DNA of 64,000 bases from Paracrocinitomix mangrovi (GCF_019740355.2 NZ_CP091819.1:248001-312000), one strand, 5' to 3'; positions 45,001-53,593 are shown, numbered from the stretch's first letter. The notes: generated by a model not told the origin, from the sequence alone. Numbers and translations: made by a program.

Positions 45001-45495
45001 GGCTTCAATAGTGGTTAATTTGTTTTTGATAACACTAGAATCTACTCCTGGATAAGAAATAGCTGTTAGTTCAATATGATCTGTTCCAACAAGGGACCAA
45101 TCCGGATATTTTTTGTCTGCTAATTCCGGTGTCAGTTTGAATTGAGGTAATACCTCACTTACCGCATAAACATTGTAATTATTCAAGATATCTGCCGCAA
45201 CATTTTTATCAATAGCTGCATAAAACGCGTGTTCTGGTAAATAGGCCATTAATTCAATTCCCTTTTCTGCTAATTCATTTTGAATTTTTTGAGTTGGAGT
45301 TTCGTTGAATTGAATAATTCTAAAATATCTGTCTCCGCTTAATTCGTTCATATTATAGGTGAGCGAAGAAGATTTATCAAGAATTACGTTCCCGGATTTT
45401 AGTTTCAACTGATCATCCTTCTGTGCTGTAACAGTGGACGTAATTAGAACGGCGAATAGTAGAAATAGCGACTTCAATTTGTAGTAAATTTTCAT
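42022..45495 (-). CDS. Type IX-secreted S8 subtilase with PKD and sorting domains
   Basis: 1157 residues from the ATG at 45495. Signal peptide (ending STVTAQ), a propeptide-like region (about 25-210), a subtilase catalytic domain with the triad at about D237 (MLQDDGI), H268 (HGDHVAG) and S430 (SGTSMACPG). Then beta domains: a proprotein-convertase-P-like region, a fibronectin-type segment, a PKD domain (FEDLSTNAGQG ... GEGTYDVTLVVKNG) and a carbohydrate-binding-like module. The end is a T9SS type A sorting domain (VFPNPFGDSFNI ... GVYFLRVLSPS ... KIIKVN). Predicted to be exported through the type IX system and released or anchored at the surface. T9SS machinery genes are not in the window. 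Confidence 0.93.
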   Translation of the reverse strand: MKIYYKLKSLFLLFAVLITSTVTAQKDDQLKLKSGNVILDKSSSLTYNMNELSGDRYFRIIQFNETPTQKIQNELAEKGIELMAYLPEHAFYAAIDKNVAADILNNYNVYAVSEVLPQFKLTPELADKKYPDWSLVGTDHIELTAISYPGVDSSVIKNKLTTIEAQTVLIKGNNIVKLIIPINKIDELYEIPEFFYFEPKDAPELPEGYDDVSNHRSNVLQNPLKITSGLSGAGVTIMLQDDGIIGPHIDYQGRIDHTATSNNGDHGDHVAGIIMGAGNLNPDAIGNAPGSALLVYSSGNSNYDFVPTLYEDEGVVITSKSYGNGLNNGYTSLASELDQQCRDYEALIHVFSAGNSGTDDGGYGAGAGWGNITGGHKQGKNVIAVGNLSNTDDLANGSSRGPATDGRIKPDICAVGTSVFSTIDVNTYDIKSGTSMACPGVSGTLALLYEAYRNQNNGDNPDAALMKGAILNTAEDLGNPGPDFKYGWGRINAKRAHDLLMNNQYSFDYISMGENIPVSLDVPSGVKQVRIMLYWKDVAGTPSANPALVNDLDLKVITNEGTEVFPWVLNPTPNATLLNQNAQQGVDDLNNMEQVTIDNPSSGNYTVSVNGTDIPSGPQKFYVLYEYIFDDVVLTYPIGGETFVPGQSELIRWDAIADTGSYVIEYSTDGGQNWTQIAGSVPGDWRSYPWNPSVAGITGDARIRITYGASTDMSAADFSIIGQPQNLNVEWACPNAFNFSWDPVPGAIGYEVFLLGDEYMDSAGYVTTNNATVYASSTQTQWYSVRAYGPNGAIGKRAVAEQKSPGTFGCTMNPPSAFFTALCASVGSGSCMRFEDLSTNAGQGAAWEWFFPGGSPSYSTDEKPLICYDGEGTYDVTLVVKNGVGVDTVSSLGYVVIADGVDSPINEDFEEGVLKNNWTVSNDGNGINWEIDNAVSMNNYGTHSIKFNNQLTDTTAVFSEFQTSQTDLSEDVIYALSFDIAYAGGGTNADSLRVYATNNCGDSRTLLYKAGGDELATVPFDINFKPEYGDWKRIVNSLEEMYGNTSVSFIFESESYQGNTIYVDNINVQVSEENFSQYELTVFPNPFGDSFNISGLEEGEDVEIRIIAMNGDIVMEKTFNAWEGLITVYTQGLANGVYFLRVLSPSKTHKEKIIKVN

Positions 45496-45510
45496 GAGAC
45501 AAGGTATGTT

Positions 45511-45518
45511 CAAATATA
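45511..45518 (-). promoter_or_regulatory. -7 promoter box of the subtilase
   Basis: TATATTTG on the minus strand, exact TAnnTTTG, 15 bases before the ATG at 45495. No -33 element at normal spacing. Confidence 0.5.
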
Positions 45519-45621
45519 GTTAATATTGATCGCATTTCATAGCCATAGAATAGACCGTCATAATATTTAACTCAATTGATAAAAAGTGTAAATTCGATCC
45601 GTCAACTGAAAGTTCGGGATT

Positions 45622-45912
45622 ATGATTGAACGTAAGTGTACCAAGTGTGGAACGTGGAACAATGATGAAGATTATTGTAAAAAATGTGATGCACCTCTTT
45701 CTCCTCTAGCAATTGATAAAGAAAAGGAGAGAATTAAAAAAGAAAAAGAAGCTCAACAGGTTCCAAGTAAACTTGACGTTCTTAGCGAAAAGGCGAAAAA
45801 CTCAAAATATTGGATAGTTAGGGTGGCTTATCGAATTGTTTATGGAATGGCTTTAGTTGCAGGATTATTCGGCGCCTTTATGGCATGGATGGCAGCACTT
45901 TCAAATGCATAA
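45622..45912 (+). CDS. Small zinc-ribbon protein with C-terminal membrane helix
   Basis: 96 residues. An N-terminal zinc ribbon C-x2-C ... C-x2-C (CTKCGTWNNDEDYCKKC), a charged helical linker (about 30-65) and one C-terminal hydrophobic segment (about 70-92, VYGMALVAGLFGAFMAWMA). Function unknown; likely a cytoplasmic zinc module tethered to the inner membrane. Abuts the next small membrane-protein gene, so they are coupled. Confidence 0.75.
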   Translation: MIERKCTKCGTWNNDEDYCKKCDAPLSPLAIDKEKERIKKEKEAQQVPSKLDVLSEKAKNSKYWIVRVAYRIVYGMALVAGLFGAFMAWMAALSNA

Positions 45913-46287
45913 ATGAAAACTATTTTACATCCATATTTTATTCTTATTGCCATGGTTTATTTGGCAGTGCAATTAATTTTTTACCTGGGTTATTCAACTC
46001 CAAACTTTATCAGTAATTACTTGAGTGATCTTCTGTGTATGCCAATAATTTTGACACTTATAACAGCCTTTACAAGATTAGTGAAGCGAACAAAAGAGTT
46101 GGAACTGTCAATTTTATCAATCGCAGTAGTTGTGCTTTATTGGTCCATGTATTTTGAATGGTACCTTCCCACAAAATCAGGTGTTTATACTGCAGATTTA
46201 TGGGATGTGGTTTGCTACATAACCGGAACAACGATATTCATTGTTTGGCGTAAATCAACTATTAAAAGAGTAACTCAAGAAGCTTGA
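45913..46287 (+). CDS. Small multi-pass membrane protein, family of unknown function
   Basis: 124 residues with about four membrane helices. Conserved-looking residues are SDLLCMPIILTL, YFEWYLPTKSGVYTADLWDVVCYITG. Similar small proteins are widespread in flavobacteria, sometimes under the name magnesium citrate secondary transporter, for which I see no real support. The ATG follows the zinc-ribbon gene's stop directly. Its 3' end overlaps the converging SiaC-like gene by 13 bases. Confidence 0.72.
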   Translation: MKTILHPYFILIAMVYLAVQLIFYLGYSTPNFISNYLSDLLCMPIILTLITAFTRLVKRTKELELSILSIAVVVLYWSMYFEWYLPTKSGVYTADLWDVVCYITGTTIFIVWRKSTIKRVTQEA

Positions 46288-46679
46288 GCATCTAAAATAT
46301 TGTCCGTAGGATAAACTTTAAAGTCAATATCCTCAGCATATGTCATAACTCTTTCAATATAATTCTTCATCATTTCGTCCGACTTCTCATAATACCAATA
46401 ACACTTTACTCTTGTTTTTCCAGTTATGTGCAAATTATTCAAACAATGAAAAATTTTAAAAATCATGCTTGAACTACTCGAGTTAAGATATTTAAAAGAT
46501 ACGGTTATGTCTGTTTTAGTGCTTGGATTCCGGTAGTAGTCAGATATCCAATCAATAATTCTAAAATAAAAATCTGCCGCATCTTCAGGCATTGAAACCC
46601 CACCAAAGCTAATGTTCCCATTGGGTTGCATATTGAAATGGGGAGTTTTATCGGAGCCTTTTATTACTAAATTCTCCAT
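46275..46679 (-). CDS. SiaC-family (DUF1987) regulatory phosphoprotein
   Basis: 134 residues. DUF1987 layout: KTPHFNMQPNGNISFGGVSMPEDAADFY, then YLNSSSSSMIFKIF (residues 65-77) containing the phosphoacceptor region, which reads NSSS here where the family usually has NTSS, and a final VYPTDNIL. In Pseudomonas, SiaC is phosphorylated by SiaB, dephosphorylated by the PP2C phosphatase SiaA, and activates a diguanylate cyclase. No kinase or cyclase gene is adjacent; a SpoIIE-type phosphatase is encoded at 5538-9014. Confidence 0.82.
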   Translation of the reverse strand: MENLVIKGSDKTPHFNMQPNGNISFGGVSMPEDAADFYFRIIDWISDYYRNPSTKTDITVSFKYLNSSSSSMIFKIFHCLNNLHITGKTRVKCYWYYEKSDEMMKNYIERVMTYAEDIDFKVYPTDNILDAQAS

Positions 46680-46806
46680 GAAACGTGATTTTGAGGTTCA
46701 ATTCAATTTACAAAATGTATTTAATATAGCCACATTTTTGTAATTTTAATGTGCTTATTTTTCGACTGATAGCACGATTATTGTAACGAATTTCTAAAAC
46801 GGTTAG

Positions 46807-49800
46807 ATGAGAAATTACTTTCACTTTTTATTATTGATGTATTCAATGTTGTTGAGCATTAATGCCAAATCACAAGATGAAGAGGTTAATGTTGTTATTG
46901 CAACAGGAATAAATTTATCACAAGCCCAGGCGTTTAGTCCGGATAATAAAATTGTAGCGCAAGCCTTGTATAATACAATTACATTTTGGGATGTTAAAAC
47001 CGGTAGAATGCTCAGAAAAGCTAACTATACAAATGGTTTAACTCAAGTTACAGATACTATTTGGTTTTCAGAAGACAGTAAAAAGTTGATAGTTGGATTG
47101 GCTGTTTCAAATGATGTATTTGAGATGGATTGTGCTACCGGAAAATCAACCCTTGTTAAAGGACCTCCATTTGACTATTCTACTTATAAATACATTCAAC
47201 CTATTAGAACAAGTTCTTCACTTCATCTATACAGTGGAAGTAAAGAGAATTTGAAGTTTCCTTCTCCGGATGGGAAAAGTGAATTGATCTATAAAGTCAT
47301 AAAAAATCCATTAGGTAATTCAAATGTGATGCCTAACGCATTTGAAATCTATGTGAAAAGTGGAAATAAAATGTCTGATCCTTTGGACACCGTTTATTAT
47401 GCCATGTTCTCTTTCAGCAATGATTCAAGATACGTTTTTTTAGAAGAGGATATTGTTGATTTAGAAAGTGGTAGGATAGTAAGTAGCTTGGTGAAAGTGC
47501 CCTATTCTGGGAAATCAATAATGTTTTTACCGGGTACAAAAACGCCCGTAACTTCTGGCGTAAATAATATTCGTATTTGGGATTTTCCGGATATGGTAGA
47601 TATTCCAATTGAAGGAATGGTAAATTTTATGCCTATTCACAATAGTAGCCTTGTTGTAGCGGAAACTTTTGATATTGAAAAGGAGGAAAGAACATTTTTC
47701 ATTGTTGACCTAACAAAGAAAAAAAGAGTAAGTAAAAGAGTGCGTACTAATCTTACCGGATACTTATATGATGTCTCACCTGATGGGAAAAGATACAGTT
47801 TTATTGAAATTAATAAAGCCTCTGTTGACGCTCCTGTGACGTACCAACTTAGTATTTGTGATATTGATAATAATAAGGTTGACAGGGTAATAAAGAATAC
47901 AACTAAGGTTTTGTTTACTGCTGATCCAAACATTGTAATTATTGATTCAATAGGATCTTACAACAGAAAATTAAACCTTACAACCGGTGAAACTAAATTG
48001 TTTCCGGACATGGAAAATGCAATTGGTTCAGCAGCATATCAAGTATCTGACAACCACAAATACCTTATGGGGACAAATGGGATAGGTCAGGATGAGGAAG
48101 GTAATTATTTGAATGACGTATATATCTGGAATATTGAAACAGAAGAAGTTGTATTTAAAACAACTATTCCCGGTATTAATATCTCAGGATTCAATTTGAG
48201 TAAAGATGAGCAATACGTTGTCTTGTCAACATCTCACAAATTTGACATTCTTGTTTACAATTTCAAAACAGGTGAAAAGGTACATACACTTTCAGCACAT
48301 AACGCAATTGTAGATATCAATAGGTTTTCAGATGACGGAACTCGTCTTATTTCTTCAGCTTTAGATGGTACAAGAAGAATTTGGAATCTTGAAAAGGGAC
48401 ATGAAATGGTGAGTTTAATCAATACAGGTCCAAAAGATTTTGCCATTGTAACTCCAAATCAATATTACTATGCTACGAAAGGAGCAAAGAAGATGATCCA
48501 CTTTGTGAAAGGTTTACAGATTTATCCTTTCGGTCAATTCGATTTAAAGTATAACCGTCCTGATATTATTATAAAAGACATGGAGGCTAGTAACCAGGGA
48601 TTAGTAAAACCTTTCTACTATGCTTATCAAAAAAGATTGAAAAGGCTAGGGTTTACTGAAGAAATGTTAGATGGATCTTTCCATATGCCTTCTGCAGAAA
48701 TTGTAAACAAAGAGAGTATTCCTGTGACAACTAAAACCGGAACAATTAAACTAAATATTGCAGCAAATGATGAGCAGTTTAATTTGGACAGGTTAATTGT
48801 ACGTGTCAATGAGGTTCCAATTCATGGTAAAGATGGAGTGAGTTTGAGAAATAAAAAACTGTCAAAGTATAACAACGAGTTAGATATCGTTTTATCTGAA
48901 GGGAAAAACGTTATTGAAGTGAGTGTGTTAAATGAAAAAGGGGTAGAGTCAATTCCTTCTAATGCAGTGATTGATTACGAACCTGAGCAGTCTACAAAAC
49001 CTAATCTTTACCTTTATACATTGGGGGTTTCAGAATATGAACAGGCTGATTTTAATCTGAACTACGCAGCCAAAGACGCGTCTGATATTCAACAATTGTA
49101 TTCTTCAACCAAGGATGTCTTTAATCAGGTGATTTCAAAGAAAATGACAAATGAGGGAGTAACCTTAGAATCTTTGCAAGCCATTAAAGATGAGCTAATG
49201 AATACAAATGTAGATGATGTGGTATGTTTGTTTTTTGCTGGGCATGGAATTCTTGATGTTGAACTGAATTACTTTTTAGCTTCTCATGATATTGATTTTA
49301 AAGATCCCGGAACAAGAGGAATTCCTTATGAAGCATTTGAAGATATTTTGGATGACATCCCAGCCAGAAAAAAGTTGATCATGATTGATGCATGTCACTC
49401 AGGTGAAATTGATAAAGAAGAAGTTGCGTTAATTGAAAGCGAAGGTCAAAACCAAACTGAAGAAGGAGATGTGACATTTAGAGCAGTTACTTCAACTACA
49501 TTACAGCAAGTTGGCTTAAGTAATAGCTTTGAGTTAATGAAAGAGTTGTTCAATGATGTAAGAAAATCTTCAGGAACAGTGATCATTTCTTCGGCAGGTG
49601 GAATGGAGTACGCCATGGAAGGTGGTGATTGGAATAATGGAGTATTCACTTATTCATTTTTAAATGGAATTCAAAACATGAAAGCTGATCTGGACCAGGA
49701 TGGTGTAATCATGTTAAGTGAAATGAACAATTACATCCGAGATGAAGTATTCCGTTTAACAAATGGTAAACAACAGCCTACTAATAGGGCAGAGGTGCTT

Positions 49801-49824
49801 GATCAAGATTGGAGAATCTGGTAA
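46807..49824 (+). CDS. Secreted WD40-caspase-like (peptidase C14) protein
   Basis: 1005 residues. Signal peptide (about 1-22, ending NAKSQ), a WD40-type beta-propeller (about 30-560: AFSPDNKIVAQALYNTITFWD, FSDDGTRLISSALDGTRRIWNLEKG), a linker and a small beta domain, then a caspase-like domain (about 735-1005). The catalytic dyad is intact: H813 in FFAGHGI and C863 in IDACHSGE. Fusions of propellers and metacaspase-like peptidases occur in several bacterial phyla; the signal peptide places this one outside the cytoplasm. No obvious partner gene. A converging lipoprotein gene ends 4 bases away. Confidence 0.88.
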   Translation: MRNYFHFLLLMYSMLLSINAKSQDEEVNVVIATGINLSQAQAFSPDNKIVAQALYNTITFWDVKTGRMLRKANYTNGLTQVTDTIWFSEDSKKLIVGLAVSNDVFEMDCATGKSTLVKGPPFDYSTYKYIQPIRTSSSLHLYSGSKENLKFPSPDGKSELIYKVIKNPLGNSNVMPNAFEIYVKSGNKMSDPLDTVYYAMFSFSNDSRYVFLEEDIVDLESGRIVSSLVKVPYSGKSIMFLPGTKTPVTSGVNNIRIWDFPDMVDIPIEGMVNFMPIHNSSLVVAETFDIEKEERTFFIVDLTKKKRVSKRVRTNLTGYLYDVSPDGKRYSFIEINKASVDAPVTYQLSICDIDNNKVDRVIKNTTKVLFTADPNIVIIDSIGSYNRKLNLTTGETKLFPDMENAIGSAAYQVSDNHKYLMGTNGIGQDEEGNYLNDVYIWNIETEEVVFKTTIPGINISGFNLSKDEQYVVLSTSHKFDILVYNFKTGEKVHTLSAHNAIVDINRFSDDGTRLISSALDGTRRIWNLEKGHEMVSLINTGPKDFAIVTPNQYYYATKGAKKMIHFVKGLQIYPFGQFDLKYNRPDIIIKDMEASNQGLVKPFYYAYQKRLKRLGFTEEMLDGSFHMPSAEIVNKESIPVTTKTGTIKLNIAANDEQFNLDRLIVRVNEVPIHGKDGVSLRNKKLSKYNNELDIVLSEGKNVIEVSVLNEKGVESIPSNAVIDYEPEQSTKPNLYLYTLGVSEYEQADFNLNYAAKDASDIQQLYSSTKDVFNQVISKKMTNEGVTLESLQAIKDELMNTNVDDVVCLFFAGHGILDVELNYFLASHDIDFKDPGTRGIPYEAFEDILDDIPARKKLIMIDACHSGEIDKEEVALIESEGQNQTEEGDVTFRAVTSTTLQQVGLSNSFELMKELFNDVRKSSGTVIISSAGGMEYAMEGGDWNNGVFTYSFLNGIQNMKADLDQDGVIMLSEMNNYIRDEVFRLTNGKQQPTNRAEVLDQDWRIW

Positions 49825-49827
49825 TAA

Positions 49828-50463
49828 CTAGTAGATTATTTCGTAGTTAACAGTATCAAAAGGAGTCATGTAAACTGAGTCTGTAAATGTTTGACCACCT
49901 GTAACATTGAACACCGTGAATTTTAAATACTGATCGGCTGTATTTGAATAAGTAATGGTAGAATCTACAATCCCGTTGATGATATTGTAATCCTGTTCAA
50001 TGCAATTCTCGCAACCTGTTCTGTATGTATAAAAAACCAATTTTATCTCATCTGTTTGGCTTGAAGGAACTGCATTTTGTACATGGAATTGAACCCATGA
50101 TTGAGCATCCATTCCTGTATCCACTACGTTGGGATGATCTGCAGTTACATTGGTTGAGTATAAAAGTATTTCCTCTTTATAATAGCCGTCTTTTTTGAAA
50201 ATCACTTTAAACTCAGTGGCTTTATCACGAGCAAATGATATACTGTAGTTTCCAGAAGCATCAGTTGTTGATGAACCTGCAAATGAAAAATTACTGCTTG
50301 AGACACTGTTGTTAAACAGTTTTTGTGAAACTTCAACTGCTACACCTGAAAGAGCTTGCTGGTCTGGAATATAATTAACGTTTCCTTCAAATGTATATTG
50401 AATTGGATCCTTTTTACATGAAGCCAAAATCAACATGATCAATATTGCCAAATACCATTTCAC
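49828..50463 (-). CDS. Lipoprotein with carboxypeptidase-regulatory-like domain
   Basis: 211 residues. Lipoprotein signal MKWYLAILIMLILASC. Residues 25-100 resemble a carboxypeptidase D regulatory / Cna-B-like fold (FEGNVNYIPDQQALSGVAVEV ... TTDASGNYSISF). The second half is beta with a C-E-N-C pair (TGCENCIEQDYN). Function unknown. Its stop is 4 bases from the caspase gene's stop. Confidence 0.72.
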   Translation of the reverse strand: MKWYLAILIMLILASCKKDPIQYTFEGNVNYIPDQQALSGVAVEVSQKLFNNSVSSSNFSFAGSSTTDASGNYSISFARDKATEFKVIFKKDGYYKEEILLYSTNVTADHPNVVDTGMDAQSWVQFHVQNAVPSSQTDEIKLVFYTYRTGCENCIEQDYNIINGIVDSTITYSNTADQYLKFTVFNVTGGQTFTDSVYMTPFDTVNYEIIY

Positions 50464-50617
50464 TTTACAAATTTAACACCTTTATGTTTCGCTAGCAAAT
50501 AATATGTTTTAGCCAGGCTAACTCAATTGTTAATATTCTCCTAAATTTTCAAACTTTTTAAAACTCCATTATGATTAATCATCAAAATCGCGTAAATTAG
50601 TGTAAATCCGTAACCAT

Positions 50618-51028
50618 ATGCTTAAGCAAGTTTTATTTACATTTATTGTGGTCATAGCCTTTACTCAAACTACCTTGGCCAACGATTTTCCACCGGATAC
50701 TTCAAAATCTGAAATGGTGTATGATATGCCAGAACAAATGCCTGAATTTCCAGGTGGATCAGATGCCATGGAAAGATTTATTATTGACAATATCAAATAT
50801 CCTCCACTGGCAAAAGAAAAGAGAATTCAAGGAAAAGTTTACGTGCAGTTTATTGTTGAAAAAGATGGACAGTTGACAGAGATTAAAATTAGACGTGGAG
50901 CCCATGAATTACTTGATCAAGAAGCAATAAGGGTCATTAAATTAATGCCAGAGTGGAAACCTGGATCAATGAGAGGAAGAACTGTAAGAACAAGATACAC
51001 GGTTCCTATTACCTTTGCACTATCATAA
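50618..51028 (+). CDS. Secreted TonB C-terminal-domain protein 1 of 5
   Basis: 136 residues: signal peptide (ending TTLAND), a short spacer, then a TonB_C domain from MPEFPGGSDAMERFI through GKVYVQFIVEKDGQL and MPEWKPGSMRGRTVRTRYTVPITF. No membrane anchor and no proline-rich periplasm-spanning segment, so it cannot couple to ExbB/ExbD in the usual way. It is the first of five tandem paralogues on the same strand. A weak -7 box (TAAATTAG, 50593-50600) precedes it. Confidence 0.85.
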   Translation: MLKQVLFTFIVVIAFTQTTLANDFPPDTSKSEMVYDMPEQMPEFPGGSDAMERFIIDNIKYPPLAKEKRIQGKVYVQFIVEKDGQLTEIKIRRGAHELLDQEAIRVIKLMPEWKPGSMRGRTVRTRYTVPITFALS

Positions 51029-51044
51029 TAATGAGATATTTAAA

Positions 51045-51416
51045 ATGAAGAAAATTATTACAATCCTTTTATTATTCATTGGTTCATTGAGTTTTGCTCA
51101 AAATGAAGTACACAATGTTGTAGATGTATATCCTGAATTTGTAGGTGGTCAGGAAGCTATGCTCAAGTATTTTGATCAAAACTTGCAGTATCCTGAAACG
51201 GCGAAAGCCAGCAATGTGGAAGGAATGGTGCATTATACATTTGTTGTTAATGCAGATGGAAGCATTTCTGATTTAACTTTGATAAGTGGAGTGAATGCCG
51301 AATTGGATGCTGAAGCCAAAAGATTAATTGAAGAAATGCCCGCCTGGACTCCGGGTAAAAAAGACGGCCAAAATGTTCGGACTTTAATGAGACTTCCTGT
51401 AGATTTCAAACTTTAA
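51045..51416 (+). CDS. Secreted TonB C-terminal-domain protein 2 of 5
   Basis: 123 residues from the ATG at 51045 (MKKIITILLLFIGSLSFAQ, signal peptide). TonB_C domain: YPEFVGGQEAMLKYFDQNLQYPETAK, EGMVHYTFVVNADGSI, MPAWTPGKKDGQNVRTLMRLPVDF. The most divergent of the five at the usual FPGG (FVGG here) and RYTLPI (MRLPVDF) positions. Starts 16 bases after the first gene's stop. Confidence 0.84.
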   Translation: MKKIITILLLFIGSLSFAQNEVHNVVDVYPEFVGGQEAMLKYFDQNLQYPETAKASNVEGMVHYTFVVNADGSISDLTLISGVNAELDAEAKRLIEEMPAWTPGKKDGQNVRTLMRLPVDFKL

Positions 51417-51451
51417 TTCTTGATTAGCACGGTTTTTGATATGATTTAAGT

Positions 51452-51943
51452 GTGAAAAACCTGTTTCCACTTTTAGTTTTGCTCAGCTTTAGCTGTTTTG
51501 CACAGAACAATGTGCAGACAGATACCATTTATTATGGTAAAGAGCTCAATGTAGATTCTTTGAAAAAGTTAATTAATTCAGAGGATGATCCTTTGGAGAT
51601 TCAAGATGAATTGATTGAAGAAGAACAAATAGTTGAACTTGGAGGAGCGGCAGATCCCGAATTTCCTGGTGGAGAAAGAGCTCTATTTGATTTCATTCAA
51701 AATAATCTGGTGTATCCTGATACCTCAATTAATATGGGACATCAAGGGATTGTTTACATTCAATTTATTGTAGAAAGAGATGGTGCAATCACCAATGTGA
51801 ATACCTTAATGGGAGTAGATGAATTTATTGATAAAGCAGCAGAGGATGTAATTAGTAAAATGCCAAATTGGATCCCTTCATGTGATAACAAGGAGTGTTA
51901 TAGGGTAAGATTTACATTACCTATTACCTTTAGACTGGGATGA
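51452..51943 (+). CDS. Secreted TonB C-terminal-domain protein 3 of 5
   Basis: 163 residues, GTG start at 51452 giving a clean signal peptide (KNLFPLLVLLSFSCFAQ). A 45-residue acidic spacer, then TonB_C: PEFPGGERALFDFIQNNLVYPD, GIVYIQFIVERDGAI, MPNWIPS, FTLPITF. Two cysteines flank the loop before the last strand (SCDNKECYRVRF), a possible disulfide. Its stop overlaps the next ATG by 4 bases. Confidence 0.84.
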   Translation: MKNLFPLLVLLSFSCFAQNNVQTDTIYYGKELNVDSLKKLINSEDDPLEIQDELIEEEQIVELGGAADPEFPGGERALFDFIQNNLVYPDTSINMGHQGIVYIQFIVERDGAITNVNTLMGVDEFIDKAAEDVISKMPNWIPSCDNKECYRVRFTLPITFRLG

Positions 51944-52392
51944 GATTATTAATGATTTCCATATTGATATTTGCTTCAAATCAACTGTTTGCCCAGCTTG
52001 AAGAAATAGATTCCATGTTTATTGATATTGAATTGGAAGATTTAGATTCATTGAAAATTAATGAACCTGAAAACGGACTAGATCAAATTTGTCTTTGTTT
52101 GATAGATCCTGAATTTCCTGGAGGAACAGATGCTCTTGCATCATACATTCAAAACCATATTAATTATGACAATATTCCTTCTGAAGCAAAAGGAATTGTT
52201 TATGTACAATTTATTATTGATGAAGAAGGTAAAGTGACGGCACCCGAAATAGTGAAAGGAATTAGTAATGAGTTGGATAGGGTAGCAATTGATGTAGTTG
52301 CAAGTATGCCTTTATGGATTCCCGGTTCCAAGGGATGTAAAAATGTAAAATTCAAATACACATTACCTGTTCATTTTATTCCCAAAGCGTAA
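51940..52392 (+). CDS. Secreted TonB C-terminal-domain protein 4 of 5
   Basis: 150 residues. Signal peptide (MRLLMISILIFASNQLFAQ), acidic spacer, Ton[56 protein letters not shown]. Cysteines at the start of the domain (ICLCLIDPEF) and in the last loop could pair. Translationally coupled to copy 3 (ATGA overlap). Confidence 0.84.
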   Translation: MRLLMISILIFASNQLFAQLEEIDSMFIDIELEDLDSLKINEPENGLDQICLCLIDPEFPGGTDALASYIQNHINYDNIPSEAKGIVYVQFIIDEEGKVTAPEIVKGISNELDRVAIDVVASMPLWIPGSKGCKNVKFKYTLPVHFIPKA

Positions 52393-52457
52393 AAACACGC
52401 AACGATTAACTAAAATTTAAATTCTTTGATTAGTTTTACTGCTCAAATTTTGCACCC

Positions 52458-52916
52458 ATGAAACTAGTTATTAGCCTGTTATTGGCTTTGTCATCATTTT
52501 ATAGCATTGCCCAAACTGAAGATTTTATTGTCGATTTTGCAGAAGTAGATCCTCAATTTCCGGGTGGGGAAGATGCCATGAAAAATTTCATCAATCAAAA
52601 CATTGAATATCCTTTAAAGGCTCAAGCTGAAGGAGAGCAGGGAATTGTTTATGTTCAATTTGTTGTACAGAAAGATGGTCAGATTAAAGATGTTAAGATT
52701 CTAAGAGGTGTTTCTGAAAATTTGGATAAAGCTGCCGCTCAAGTGGTGAAAAAGATGCCTAAATGGACTCCGGGTACACAAAGTGGAAAAAAAGTGAGCG
52801 TAAGATATACTTTACCAATACACTTCAAATTAAATCCGGGTGACCAAAGAAAAGCGAAGAAAAAATTGAGAGGTAACGAAAAACCGGAGAGCAATCCTCA
52901 TGTGATTGATTATTAA
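52458..52916 (+). CDS. Secreted TonB C-terminal-domain protein 5 of 5
   Basis: 152 residues. Signal peptide ([19 protein letters not shown]), Ton[65 protein letters not shown], then a 25-residue basic tail ([15 protein letters not shown]) absent from the others. Probably has its own promoter (TTTG 52425-52428, AAATTTTG 52445-52452, one mismatch) with almost no leader. Its stop overlaps the trmD stop by 4 bases. Confidence 0.85.
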   Translation: MKLVISLLLALSSFYSIAQTEDFIVDFAEVDPQFPGGEDAMKNFINQNIEYPLKAQAEGEQGIVYVQFVVQKDGQIKDVKILRGVSENLDKAAAQVVKKMPKWTPGTQSGKKVSVRYTLPIHFKLNPGDQRKAKKKLRGNEKPESNPHVIDY

Positions 52917-53593
52917 TCTCCTTGCAATAGATCAGGTCTTTTTTCTTGAGTTCTCTTTAAACTCTGTTCATGTCTCCATTCTTCAATCTTAGGTAAGTTG
53001 CCGGACAAAAGAATTTCAGGAACTTTATATCCTTTATAGTCTTCTGGTCTGGTATAAACCGGAGGAGCCAGTAAATTGTCTTGAAATGAATCGGTTAGGG
53101 CAGAGGTTTCATCATTCAATACTCCTGGGATTAATCTTACTATGGCGTCTGTTAATACAGCTGCAGCTAATTCTCCTCCCGAAAGAACGTATGATCCTAT
53201 TGAGATTTCTTTAGAGACAAATATATCCCTGATGCGTTGATCAACTCCTTTGTAATGTCCACTGATGATGATGATGTTTTTCAAGGATGACATTTGATTA
53301 CAAATCCCCTGATCTAAGACTTCACCGTCCGGAGTCATGTAGATGATTTCATCATATTTTCTTTCTGACTGGAGTTTTTCAATGCAATCGGCAATTGGTT
53401 GAATTGTCATTACCATACCTGCTCCGCCACCGTACTGGTAGTCGTCTACACTTTTTTGTCTGTGTGTTGAGTAATCGCGAATGTTGTGTAGGTGAATTTC
53501 TGCTAATCCTTTCTCTTGAGCTCTTTTCATAATAGAGTCGTTAAAAGGACCTTCCAGTAGTTTAGGTAATATGGTTAAAATGTCAATTCGCAT
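52913..53593 (-). CDS. trmD: tRNA (guanine-N1)-methyltransferase TrmD
   Basis: 226 residues from the ATG at 53593. SPOUT methyltransferase motifs: [55 protein letters not shown] and [14 protein letters not shown]. Methylates G37 of tRNAs, preventing frameshifting. Last gene of the unit lpxL-type acyltransferase - rarA - menA - trmD. Confidence 0.97.
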   Translation of the reverse strand: MRIDILTILPKLLEGPFNDSIMKRAQEKGLAEIHLHNIRDYSTHRQKSVDDYQYGGGAGMVMTIQPIADCIEKLQSERKYDEIIYMTPDGEVLDQGICNQMSSLKNIIIISGHYKGVDQRIRDIFVSKEISIGSYVLSGGELAAAVLTDAIVRLIPGVLNDETSALTDSFQDNLLAPPVYTRPEDYKGYKVPEILLSGNLPKIEEWRHEQSLKRTQEKRPDLLQGD

